DNA from: Gallionellaceae bacterium
GTDB lineage: Bacteria; Pseudomonadota; Gammaproteobacteria; Burkholderiales; Gallionellaceae
Length of the DNA stretch: 10,971 nucleotides
Direction: 5' to 3'
Assembly: GCA_030690855.1 (NCBI GenBank)
Contig: JAUYFR010000231.1
Coordinates: 1 to 10,971, forward strand
Part shown: piece by piece, positions 1-5,379 of the stretch
How positions within the stretch are numbered: position 1 is the first letter of the stretch
Layout: every line of letters begins with the position of its first letter
Notes under the pieces: model-generated
Told to the model about the DNA's origin: nothing
The model's input: only the letters and a program-made list of their open reading frames with translations
Databases searched by the model: none
Position numbers and translations under genes: made by a program

Positions 1-77
1 GTTTTGAATCCTATGCAATTCGTTGTATACGCCAGAGCATCGAATGCACCATCATGAACCAGATGGAGCCGGAGTAA
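1..77 (+). CDS. possible C-terminal tail of a gene entering from the left edge
   Basis: The frame whose codons begin at base 3 is open from the left edge to a TAA at 75-77 and would encode about 24 residues ending in MNQMEPE. No family can be recognised from so short a piece. It is listed because a following ribosome binding site (116-121) and ATG (128) fit a gene border here. It could equally be chance. Confidence 0.2.
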   Translation, partial: FESYAIRCIRQSIECTIMNQMEPE

Positions 78-127
78 TCGCCTGTATTTTGTTTACGACT
101 TCTTTACTAACCGCGAAAGGAAATATC

Positions 128-316
128 ATGAGCCACGGTCTTGTCTTACACAATGAAATTGATATTGATCAATCAGACTTGGAAGAAAGCGTAAGCGAAA
201 TACAGCTGACTATGCAAAATAAAAGTATCAGCCCTCAAGAAACATTGCATTGCGGCTACATGCCGCCTTACCGGGCTGCCTATACTTTCAGAAGTGTCGG
301 CATCATTGAATGCTGA
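128..316 (+). CDS. small hypothetical protein, 62 residues
   Basis: Unrecognised. The ATG at 128 is chosen because AAAGGA (116-121) lies six bases upstream; a longer frame from base 23 has no such signal. The product is soluble and acidic in its first half (IDIDQSDLEESVSEIQ), with a cysteine in the motif HCGYMPPYR and a cysteine as its last residue. There is no signal peptide or membrane segment. Its 3' end overlaps the 3' end of the STAS gene on the other strand by 14 bases. It may be a real small gene or the 5' remnant of a longer one whose tail was replaced. The good ribosome site is the main argument for it. Confidence 0.4.
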   Translation: MSHGLVLHNEIDIDQSDLEESVSEIQLTMQNKSISPQETLHCGYMPPYRAAYTFRSVGIIEC

Positions 317-640
317 ACAGATGTCCGAAATGAGCGACATTCAACACCTTTAACACCGTGCCATTCGGACCCGACAAAACTAAAGATTTGCCAATAGCCC
401 GAACATGATCGCGTAGCACGAGAAGCATTCCCAATGCCGAGCTATCAATGTATTTTACATTCTCAAGGTTGAGGACGATCTGTTTAATCTGCGTATTATT
501 AGAAATATTTTTGCATGCGGACTCAAAATAGCTTTGATCCAAAAAGGTGAATCGCCCCCCAGCTGAACCGTGCCAATATCATTTGAAATGGCCACGCTTA
601 GAAGCAACTTATTTTCAATTGGTATGAGTGCGTTTGTCAT
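303..640 (-). pseudogene. STAS-domain anti-sigma-factor antagonist, frameshifted
   Basis: Two overlapping minus-strand frames together make one STAS protein. The first part begins MTNALIPIENKLLLS at 640 and reaches VQLGG; the second continues as RFTFLDQSYFESA and ends at 303. They join at a run of six C on the plus strand (555-560). Seven would restore one reading frame of 112 residues, the usual length for a single-domain STAS protein of the SpoIIAA/RsbV type. The second part carries the hallmark YIDSSALGMLL, whose serine is the phosphorylation site in SpoIIAA-like proteins; such proteins bind and release anti-sigma factors or regulate partner phosphatases. No kinase or phosphatase partner is in the window. 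The shift may be a real mutation, a phase-variable tract or a homopolymer sequencing error. No strong ribosome site precedes the ATG at 640. Confidence 0.75.
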
Positions 641-734
641 TGTTAAAGTTATTAATCGTGCAAAACAGCTAGGTGTGTTTTTACGACTGTATGGACACCG
701 CAGAGGGAAAATTTGTACTTGCTAAGAACTATAT

Positions 735-1613
735 ATGAAAAATCGTAATTTTGCTGTTATTGGAGCTGCCTGTGGATATGGGGCGCAAAAACATGGCTGC
801 CAAGATGCCCCTGAAGTCCTTCAGTCTTTTGGTTTTCTTGAGTACCTTAATGAATTAGGAATAACGTATTACTGGGATAACATTATTCATCTTCATGAAG
901 ATCAATATCGAACACCTTTGTCATCAGTATCAATTTTTTCAAAGCAGCTAGCACTCAAAGTACGCGACGCAAAATTGAGAGGTGACTTCCCGATTGTATT
1001 AGGAGGAGATCATTCATGTGCAATTGGCACCTGGTCCGGAGTTAAAGCATCAATGCCTAAAAATGATAGGTTGGGACTACTTTGGATTGATGCACACATG
1101 GATAGTCATACTTATGCTTCCACACCTAGCAATGCTATTCATGGAATGCCTTTGGCATGCCTACTTGGGCATGGTGATGACAACTTGATTCATATTGGAG
1201 ACGATCTGCCTAAGCTTCACCCAGAGGATATTTGTTTAATAGGGACTCGCAGCTACGAAGAGGGTGAGGCGAAACTTCTGGAACAGCTGGGAGTGCGTGT
1301 TTTTCACATGGGAGAAATTAATCACCGAGGGCTGGACGCAGTTTGGGCTGAAGCCCTCTCTATCGTTCAAAGAAAAACTGTCGGATTTGGCATAAGTCTC
1401 GATCTTGATGTGCTTGATCCAAGTGAAGAACCAGGTGTTGGTAGCCCAGAGCCTGGAGGTATGTCAAAAAAAATGCTGGAAGAGATGCTTGGCACGCTAA
1501 AGATTAATTCAAAATTACTAGCTCTGGAAATCGTGGAATACAATCCTTACTTAGACATGCAATTTGTTACCGCAAGTGCTGTTTGCGACCTCGTTGCAGC
1601 GATTAGGGCGTGA
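735..1613 (+). CDS. rocF: arginase (ureohydrolase family)
   Basis: A Mn-dependent hydrolase that would convert L-arginine to ornithine and urea in the cytoplasm. At 292 residues it is full length for the family, and all metal-site motifs are present: GGDHS at 90-94 (H93), DAHMD at 119-123 (D119, H121, D123) and SLDLDVLDP at 221-229 (D223, D225). IHGMPLA at 135-141 carries the catalytic-type histidine (H136), and E268 in LEIVEYNP matches the conserved glutamate late in arginases. The IHGMPLA loop matches bacterial arginases better than agmatinases. The gene is divergent from the STAS pseudogene across a 94-bp spacer. The ribosome site before ATG 735 is weak (AAGAA). No ornithine or urea gene is nearby, so it stands alone. 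No clear terminator follows it. Confidence 0.9.
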   Translation: MKNRNFAVIGAACGYGAQKHGCQDAPEVLQSFGFLEYLNELGITYYWDNIIHLHEDQYRTPLSSVSIFSKQLALKVRDAKLRGDFPIVLGGDHSCAIGTWSGVKASMPKNDRLGLLWIDAHMDSHTYASTPSNAIHGMPLACLLGHGDDNLIHIGDDLPKLHPEDICLIGTRSYEEGEAKLLEQLGVRVFHMGEINHRGLDAVWAEALSIVQRKTVGFGISLDLDVLDPSEEPGVGSPEPGGMSKKMLEEMLGTLKINSKLLALEIVEYNPYLDMQFVTASAVCDLVAAIRA

Positions 1614-1720
1614 TTTTATTTGCCAACAGAGATTTTGCCGAGCGGGCGATGCTGATGTGCGGGGCCTTTGGGCGATATCAGACAACTGTTAGGCGTCACT
1701 CACACGGACAGAAGCACCTT

Positions 1721-1747
1721 GTCACAGGCGTTCTATTAAGCTGTGAC
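1721..1747. repeat. inverted repeat at the end of the TumA-like gene
   Basis: GTCACAG (1721-1727) and CTGTGAC (1741-1747) form a perfect 7-bp inverted repeat with a 13-base loop. The second arm covers the last codons and stop of the minus-strand antitoxin gene. It could cap the 3' end of that transcript, but no run of T follows, so it is not a standard intrinsic terminator. The rest of the 122-bp spacer between arginase and this gene (1614-1735) holds nothing I recognise. Confidence 0.5.
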
Positions 1748-2086
1748 GATATGAAAGTCAGTTGATTTGACGATGGGACGAACAAGATTTTTTTCGCGCT
1801 TCATTTCGACAATGCCATAGTTCGACATGGTTTTAAGGGTGCGTGAAAGATTGCTCGGCTTGCGCCCAGTCATTTCTGCTAGGGATGAAATAGAGTCTGG
1901 TTGTGAGTTTTTAATCACATGCAGAAGTGCGCGATTGTCATCACTCAATACCTCTGCTAATGACTTCATGGAAGTAAACCATATCTTTGGTTCGCTAGAC
2001 TTTGGCTTAAGTTCACCCTTGGCGATTGCATAGATACGTTCACGAATTTTGTCTTGAGGCATGATGCCTATCACGATACTTTTCAT
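1736..2086 (-). CDS. TumA-like antitoxin, winged-helix (COG4190-type) regulator
   Basis: The 116-residue protein has a helix-rich N-terminus and then a winged-helix DNA-binding region at about 50-105. SISSLAEMTGRKPSNLSRTL (66-85) holds the helix-turn-helix, followed by the wing GIVEMKREKNLVRPIV. This matches the HVO_A0114/COG4190 family, which commonly sits beside DUF6516 (TumE) toxins as the antitoxin and repressor. Its ATG (2086-2084) overlaps the toxin stop as ATGA, and AAGGAG (2095-2100) lies inside the toxin gene 8 bases upstream. The pair should therefore be co-transcribed and the antitoxin well translated. It probably neutralises the toxin and represses the shared promoter; that part is inferred from the family. 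Confidence 0.75.
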   Translation of the reverse strand: MKSIVIGIMPQDKIRERIYAIAKGELKPKSSEPKIWFTSMKSLAEVLSDDNRALLHVIKNSQPDSISSLAEMTGRKPSNLSRTLKTMSNYGIVEMKREKNLVRPIVKSTDFHIVTA

Positions 2087-2445
2087 TTTTCAGTCTCCTT
2101 CAGCACTCGATCTACGTCAGTGAAAAAATCACTCAGCAGTTGGTACGCGTCTTTAAATTCGTATGGAATACCTTTATCTGAGATATTCCGGTGTTTGTGA
2201 TCGTAAGGTAAGACTTGGCCCGCAAACTTAAATCGTCCAGATGGTTTAACTGCGTGAGCATTGTCATACCCCATGACACGCTTTCCGCTCATATCGTGCA
2301 TGGTTAAGGCATAACGGATACCGTGTGGTATCAATGCAGTAGCAGCTACTCGCCAAGCGTGAATCTCAACCCAATATCCACGTTCCTGTTGAACGATATT
2401 TCCGTTCAAATCAATTAGTGTGTCGATTCCGATATCTGAGCTCAT
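2083..2445 (-). CDS. TumE-like toxin (DUF6516 family)
   Basis: The 120-residue protein shows the conserved blocks I associate with DUF6516/TumE toxins: HGIRYALTMHD (41-51), GYDNAH (59-64), the histidine-rich YDHKH (81-85) and PYEFKDAYQLLSDFF (94-108). The toxic activity of the family is not firmly known to me; the D/H-rich blocks suggest a nuclease-like active site, but that is inference. Toxin-first order and the 4-bp overlap with the downstream winged-helix gene fit the TumE/TumA arrangement. The only possible start is ATG 2445, because an in-frame stop lies just upstream and the next methionine is at residue 49. No ribosome binding site precedes it. Confidence is high for the family, moderate for function. 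Confidence 0.75.
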   Translation of the reverse strand: MSSDIGIDTLIDLNGNIVQQERGYWVEIHAWRVAATALIPHGIRYALTMHDMSGKRVMGYDNAHAVKPSGRFKFAGQVLPYDHKHRNISDKGIPYEFKDAYQLLSDFFTDVDRVLKETEK

Positions 2446-2451
2446 GATTAC

Positions 2452-2481
2452 AGTATATCAGCAGATGATAGTTTTAACCAA
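2452..2481 (-). promoter_or_regulatory. probable promoter of the TumE/TumA-like pair
   Basis: On the minus strand, TTGGTT (2481-2476) is followed after 18 bases by TATACT (2457-2452). The -10 ends only 6 bases before the toxin ATG, so transcription would begin at or next to that ATG and give a leaderless message. No Shine-Dalgarno sequence is present, which fits. Confidence 0.5.
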
Positions 2482-2487
2482 GATACG

Positions 2488-2624
2488 TTTGAATGTCCAT
2501 TGCCGTGCACAGTTAGTGCGAGTGTCCGGTTAGGAGTAGGCCAATCTCAACCTCGACCGGCAGGTCATGGCACATAGTGAGCATAGCCTGCTGCGATCAG
2601 TCTGCCACATTGCAGCCATTCAAA
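2488..2624. repeat. 137-bp segment bounded by 8-bp inverted repeats (possible MITE or relic)
   Basis: TTTGAATG (2488-2495) and CATTCAAA (2617-2624) are perfect inverted copies that bound a non-coding segment. Similarity between the two ends falls off quickly inside, and no target-site duplication is evident. It fills most of the 184-bp spacer between the TumE-like gene and the small winged-helix gene. It may be a degenerate miniature element or chance. No intrinsic terminator was found here for the operon upstream. Confidence 0.3.
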
Positions 2625-2629
2625 ACCCA

Positions 2630-2905
2630 CTAAGACAGCACTAACTGAACCTTCGATTTAGAGCCCTTAGACTTCGGGCCCGGCTTAGGCTTCAACTCAA
2701 ACCCAGCCAAGCGGCAGCTCATATTCCGCACCTCTTTGCCCTTTTCAAAGCGAATCGAATCACACACCATAATCTCGCGTTTAGCAGCAAGCTCGGTCAA
2801 GTGGAGGCGAGTCTTGGCAAGCGTGATGCCGGTTGCTTCGGCTATCTTGGTATCAAGAGTTTCACCGTGAGCTTTTAGGTATTGGAGAATCTGAGTTGTT
2901 GGCAT
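2630..2905 (-). CDS. small winged-helix DNA-binding protein with basic tail
   Basis: Residues 1-67 read as a compact winged helix: MPTTQILQYLKAHG, then IAEATGITLAKTRLHLTEL as helix-turn-helix, then EIMVCDSIRFEKGKEV as the wing. A lysine/proline-rich tail (KPKPGPKSKGSKSK, 72-85) could add non-specific DNA binding. Small proteins of this type, often annotated as ArsR-like, are common on betaproteobacterial mobile elements; no specific role is established to my knowledge. The ATG lies 2 bases after the stop of the YafQ-like toxin, with no clear ribosome site, so translation is probably coupled. It may be a third component or regulator of that toxin-antitoxin module. Confidence 0.65.
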   Translation of the reverse strand: MPTTQILQYLKAHGETLDTKIAEATGITLAKTRLHLTELAAKREIMVCDSIRFEKGKEVRNMSCRLAGFELKPKPGPKSKGSKSKVQLVLS

Positions 2906-2907
2906 AG

Positions 2908-3228
2908 CTAATCAAACAACTCGGAATGCGTGCCTGTACTGGTAAAAATGATAGTGCCGTCTGCACGCAGTTCGTAGATCAGTAAAAAGTCGCCGCCGAT
3001 GTGACATTCCCTAAAGCCGTTCCATTCGCCAGTGAGGGGATGATCCAAGTATTCAGGTGGAAGTGGTTCGTCATTGGCGATCAGCAACATCATCGCTTCT
3101 TTTAGACGATTCATATCGTAGCGACCTGAGTGACTCAGGCGCTCCCAGTCTTTGTTGAACTGTTTGGTCTTGTCGTTACTTCGCGGCTGTTTTGCGCGTT
3201 TTTGTTTTGCTGGCTTTTTCGAGGTCAT
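2908..3228 (-). CDS. yafQ: YafQ-like type II toxin (RelE superfamily mRNA interferase)
   Basis: The 106-residue protein aligns along its length with E. coli YafQ, a ribosome-dependent mRNA endonuclease. Equivalent residues are H63 in LDHPLTGEW (YafQ H50), H76 in FRECHIGGD (H63), D80 (D67), H101 in STGTHSELF (H87) and F105 (F91). YafQ W68 is F81 here. A basic N-terminal extension of about 15 residues (KKPAKQKRAKQPR) precedes the toxin fold. ATG 3228 is chosen because GGAGG (3238-3242) lies 9 bases upstream and there is no good later start. The gene overlaps the 3' end of the antitoxin by 53 bases in another frame. Catalytic residues are kept, so it is probably active. Confidence 0.88.
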   Translation of the reverse strand: MTSKKPAKQKRAKQPRSNDKTKQFNKDWERLSHSGRYDMNRLKEAMMLLIANDEPLPPEYLDHPLTGEWNGFRECHIGGDFLLIYELRADGTIIFTSTGTHSELFD

Positions 3229-3478
3229 CGAATAGCGCCTCCGCAGAATTGAATCTTGGCGACTTCATGGCGCGAGCTTCTAACATGGCTGCGCGTGTTG
3301 TGGCATTCGGTACTTTGACCTCAAAGGGCAAGCCTTCTTGCACGACAACCTGACGTAAGAATAGGCGGATAGCATCGCTTAAATTAAGTCCGCAAGAAGC
3401 CAACACCTCGGTAGCGCGAATTTTAATTTCCGGTTCAATGCGGGAGCGTACATCAGTAGTTTTAAGCGTTGCCAACAT
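3176..3478 (-). CDS. dinJ: DinJ/RelB-like antitoxin (ribbon-helix-helix)
   Basis: The 100-residue protein begins with the ribbon-helix-helix pattern of RelB/DinJ antitoxins: a beta strand near LKTTDVRSRI, helix EIKIRATEVLASCG and helix NLSDAIRLFLRQVVVQEG, followed by LPFEVKVPNATTRAAMLEAR, which is typical of DinJ. The C-terminus (about 60-100) would wrap the toxin and ends in a lysine-rich tail, KTKTRKTAAK, encoded by the same DNA as the toxin N-terminus. Start ATG 3478 has AAGGAG (3487-3492) 8 bases upstream. Antitoxin-first order matches dinJ-yafQ. It should dimerise on palindromes in its own promoter and repress the operon. Confidence 0.88.
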   Translation of the reverse strand: MLATLKTTDVRSRIEPEIKIRATEVLASCGLNLSDAIRLFLRQVVVQEGLPFEVKVPNATTRAAMLEARAMKSPRFNSAEALFDDLEKASKTKTRKTAAK

Positions 3479-3497
3479 AATTTGTTCTCCTTGCTGT

Positions 3498-3534
3498 GTA
3501 GCGCTAATGTAGCTACGTTTGAGGTGGATGTCAA
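3498..3534 (-). promoter_or_regulatory. promoter and probable autoregulatory operator of the DinJ/YafQ-like operon
   Basis: A consensus -35 TTGACA (3534-3529, minus strand) is followed after exactly 17 bases by TACATT (3511-3506). Two adjacent 8-bp palindromes, TAGCGCTA (3499-3506) and GTAGCTAC (3509-3516), surround and overlap the -10. Such paired palindromes fit binding of a ribbon-helix-helix antitoxin. Confidence 0.7.
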
Positions 3535-3540
3535 TGCGCT

Positions 3541-3575
3541 AAAAAGAACCGCCGCTAACATCAACGGCAATTCTT
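3541..3575 (-). terminator. intrinsic terminator of the nine-gene operon
   Basis: Read on the minus strand, AAGAATTGCCG (3575-3565) pairs with CGGCGGTTCTT (3554-3544) through 11 bp including two G-U pairs, around a 10-base loop. The 3' arm runs into a run of T. It lies directly after the stop of the 33-residue gene (3581) and before the DinJ promoter, so it probably ends the long operon and insulates the toxin-antitoxin module. Confidence 0.75.
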
Positions 3576-3580
3576 GCTTG

Positions 3581-3682
3581 CTACAGCTCCCTTAGAATCT
3601 CAGCTAAGACAGCCATCACCAAGACCACAAACAGAAACAACAGCAGAGGCGCAACAAACAGCCAGAACAAGACGTGGATCAT
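3581..3682 (-). CDS. 33-residue single-span membrane protein
   Basis: A short frame starting at ATG 3682 with AAGGAG (3688-3693) five bases upstream, ending at TAG 3581-3583. The product begins MIHVLFWLFVAPLLLFLF and is almost entirely hydrophobic up to a short amphipathic end, LAEILREL, so it should be one transmembrane helix. It starts 14 bases after the 75-residue gene and is the last gene before the terminator. The placed ribosome site and hydrophobic composition support it as real. Function is unknown; small single-span proteins at operon ends can act as membrane anchors, modulators or type I-like toxins, none of which can be decided here. Confidence 0.65.
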   Translation of the reverse strand: MIHVLFWLFVAPLLLFLFVVLVMAVLAEILREL

Positions 3683-3696
3683 GGCTTCTCCTTTCC

Positions 3697-3924
3697 TTAT
3701 TGCGCGAAGGCATCTTCAGCCGTGCGGTAAACTGAACTTGAGTGCGCAGACTGGAATGACTTATTCGGGGCAACGTACATGTAACTCACCCCGACATTTC
3801 CACTCTCAATCGTTGCAGTGACATAAGCGATGCTGCATTTATTCACCCCGTTAGCATTCTTAACGAAGACCTGATCTCCGGTTTTGTAGCGATGGGATAC
3901 GACTGTTTCATTTGCAGTGCTCAT
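3697..3924 (-). CDS. hypothetical 75-residue protein
   Basis: Not recognised. ATG 3924 is chosen because AAGGAG (3931-3936) lies six bases upstream; the open frame extends further upstream but through the RadC-like gene. The sequence alternates short polar and hydrophobic stretches (KTGDQVFVKNANG, SIAYVTATIESGNVGVSYMYV), which suggests a small all-beta fold of SH3 or OB size, and ends with a short helix, YRTAEDAFAQ. No signal peptide or membrane segment is present. It lies between the RadC-like and 33-residue genes in the same operon and may be a small nucleic-acid-binding or adaptor protein; that is inference from size and context only. Confidence 0.7.
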   Translation of the reverse strand: MSTANETVVSHRYKTGDQVFVKNANGVNKCSIAYVTATIESGNVGVSYMYVAPNKSFQSAHSSSVYRTAEDAFAQ

Positions 3925-3969
3925 TTGAATCTCCTTTATTGGTAGTAAGAATTGCCCACGCAAGCATCC

Positions 3970-4012
3970 CCGCCGTTGGACTGGCATAGGTTTACTTGGT
4001 GAGCAACGGTGG
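3970..4012 (-). repeat. weak hairpin between the RadC-like and 75-residue genes
   Basis: CCGCCGTTG (3970-3978) faces CAACGGTGG (4004-4012), giving eight pairs and one mismatch around a 25-base loop in the spacer. It is the weakest of the spacer hairpins in this operon and has no T run. Confidence 0.35.
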
Positions 4013-4015
4013 TGG

Positions 4016-4618
4016 TTACAACAGACCGCGCTCGGCAAAGCTGAGTACGGAACTCCCCGCCACAATGAAGTGGTCGAGAACACGCACATCAACCAAGCCC
4101 AACGCATTTTTAAGTGCCGTGGTTAATTGCTGATCTGCCTGACTGGGTTCGGCAACACCACTGGGATGGTTGTGAGCGAACAGGACTGCTGCTGCGTTCA
4201 CCTTGAGTGCAGCCTTAACCACCTCCCTTGGATACACCGACGTTTGTGTCAACGTCCCCCGGAATAACTCATGCGTCGTAATCAACCGATGCTGAGAATC
4301 CAGAAACATCGCTACAAACGATTCATGCTCCTGACCAGCAAAGTGAATGCGCAGACAATCCCGCACGACTTCCGGTGAGTTCAATACACAGCCCCGTTTT
4401 AATTCCTCGTCCAGCCAACGCTTAACCAACTCTCGTGCCATCAAGCATTTTGCAGGTTGAACTTCATCGCTCTGGCTGGTAACGAACAGTGAGGTGAGTG
4501 AACCCCGATAATGTTTACGGACTTCACTCACCCCGATAAGTTTTTCCAAAAGAGCGGTATCAGACAGGGTTGAATAAGACGCTGCCGATTGCGTGTTATT
4601 AATGAGTACATTGTTCAT
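4016..4618 (-). CDS. radC: RadC-like JAMM/MPN-domain protein
   Basis: The 200-residue protein carries the RadC JAMM metal site: E117 in THELFRGTL, and H149, H151, S159 and D162 in AHNHPSGVAEPSQAD, followed by the conserved VLDHFIVAG (180-188). The role of RadC is unsettled; the early DNA-repair assignment is doubtful, and homologues are frequent in ICE and plasmid recombination modules such as that of SXT. The N-terminal 90 residues are not a clear helix-hairpin-helix domain as in chromosomal RadC. ATG 4618 is chosen over a start 15 codons earlier because AGGAAAGGGG precedes it. It lies 13 bases after the clamp gene, so the two are probably translated together. Confidence 0.88.
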   Translation of the reverse strand: MNNVLINNTQSAASYSTLSDTALLEKLIGVSEVRKHYRGSLTSLFVTSQSDEVQPAKCLMARELVKRWLDEELKRGCVLNSPEVVRDCLRIHFAGQEHESFVAMFLDSQHRLITTHELFRGTLTQTSVYPREVVKAALKVNAAAVLFAHNHPSGVAEPSQADQQLTTALKNALGLVDVRVLDHFIVAGSSVLSFAERGLL

Positions 4619-4631
4619 GGCAGCCCCTTTC

Positions 4632-5282
4632 CTAAGCAACCAAACGAACAACTTCAGCTTCACTCACCGGCTCTTGCACCCAAGCAGGTGCAGTGTTTCG
4701 TGGCTCAGCTTTGAATGGCATCGTTACTACCAAGAAGCCATCATCAATGACTGTCAGCCCTGAACTGCTCCCGTTATGTGCTATGCCGGTAAAGAACTTG
4801 TAACCCAGAATTGCACACGCACGGTCAACCCGATTCACCAGCTTCGGGTCAAACTGCGCAATCGTATTACTCACTTCATTCGGAACCACTCGACGATACT
4901 CAGGATACTTACCGTCAATTTCTTTGGCCGTAGTGGTGATGTCCCCAAACGTCAGGGTAATGTCGCGGGCAATAAACGCCCCTTTGTCAGTCCCACTTTT
5001 CTTGTAAGACTGTGAGCCCTCTTTGAATTCCAGCGTGACTTGCTGCGGCCCTTTGGCTTTGGGTTTAACTGCCGCCGCTAAAATGCCGGGAATGATAATG
5101 ACTGCGTTGGGAAACCAACCGTCGAGTTTAGCTACGGCCAATTGATGCCCATCGCACCCCACCAGCCTTGCACCGAATGCGCCGGTTTCCAGATACAGCC
5201 CGTTTAAGTAATAGCGAATATCTTCCACGCCACGAAAGAGAGAAGCGGCAGCAAAGATGTCTGTGTTAATGGTGATGTTCAT
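4632..5282 (-). CDS. truncated sliding-clamp homologue (beta-clamp domains II-III)
   Basis: The 216-residue protein matches the second and third domains of the DNA polymerase III beta clamp (DnaN). RYYLNGLYLE (23-32) and CDGHQLAVAKL (43-53) correspond to clamp RYYLNGxxxE and TDGHRLAV; VIIIPGIL (61-68) to the next strand; IDGKYPEYRRVVPNE (122-136) to xDGRFPDYRRVxP; and FLVVTMPFKA (183-192) to the clamp C-terminus YVVMPM. Domain I is absent, since chromosomal clamps have about 366 residues. The form resembles E. coli beta*, the shorter UV-induced clamp. ATG 5282 has AGGAG (5290-5294) 7 bases upstream. A tail of about 24 residues follows the clamp end. It probably binds clamp-interacting polymerases or the ligase; partners are unknown. 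Confidence 0.8.
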   Translation of the reverse strand: MNITINTDIFAAASLFRGVEDIRYYLNGLYLETGAFGARLVGCDGHQLAVAKLDGWFPNAVIIIPGILAAAVKPKAKGPQQVTLEFKEGSQSYKKSGTDKGAFIARDITLTFGDITTTAKEIDGKYPEYRRVVPNEVSNTIAQFDPKLVNRVDRACAILGYKFFTGIAHNGSSSGLTVIDDGFLVVTMPFKAEPRNTAPAWVQEPVSEAEVVRLVA

Positions 5283-5332
5283 GTTGATTCTCCTGTTGTT
5301 GAAATTGAATTGAAGTTGAAATGAAGACGAAC

Positions 5333-5369
5333 CAATCCCTGCCGAAGCGAAATACCCCGGCATGGATTG
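5333..5369 (-). repeat. intergenic hairpin upstream of the clamp gene
   Basis: CAATCCCTGCCG (5333-5344) pairs with CGGCATGGATTG (5358-5369) at 11 of 12 positions around a 13-base loop. It shares CCCTGCCG and a nearby AATAC with the hairpin before the DUF932 gene. No good T run follows, so it may protect or process RNA rather than terminate. A run of TTGAA-like units (about 5299-5326) separates it from the ribosome site. Confidence 0.6.
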
Positions 5370-5379
5370 ACCCGTTGAT

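Noticed and set aside
1622..1694. GTTAGGC (1688-1694) with an upstream GCCAACAG looked like an integron attC site after the arginase gene.
   Set aside because: The inverse core is off by a gap and does not fit RYYYAAC, the inner arms pair poorly, and no second attC-like site bounds arginase or the toxin-antitoxin genes.
1721..1747. The 7-bp inverted repeat read as an intrinsic terminator.
   Set aside because: No T run follows on either strand; it is kept only as an inverted repeat.
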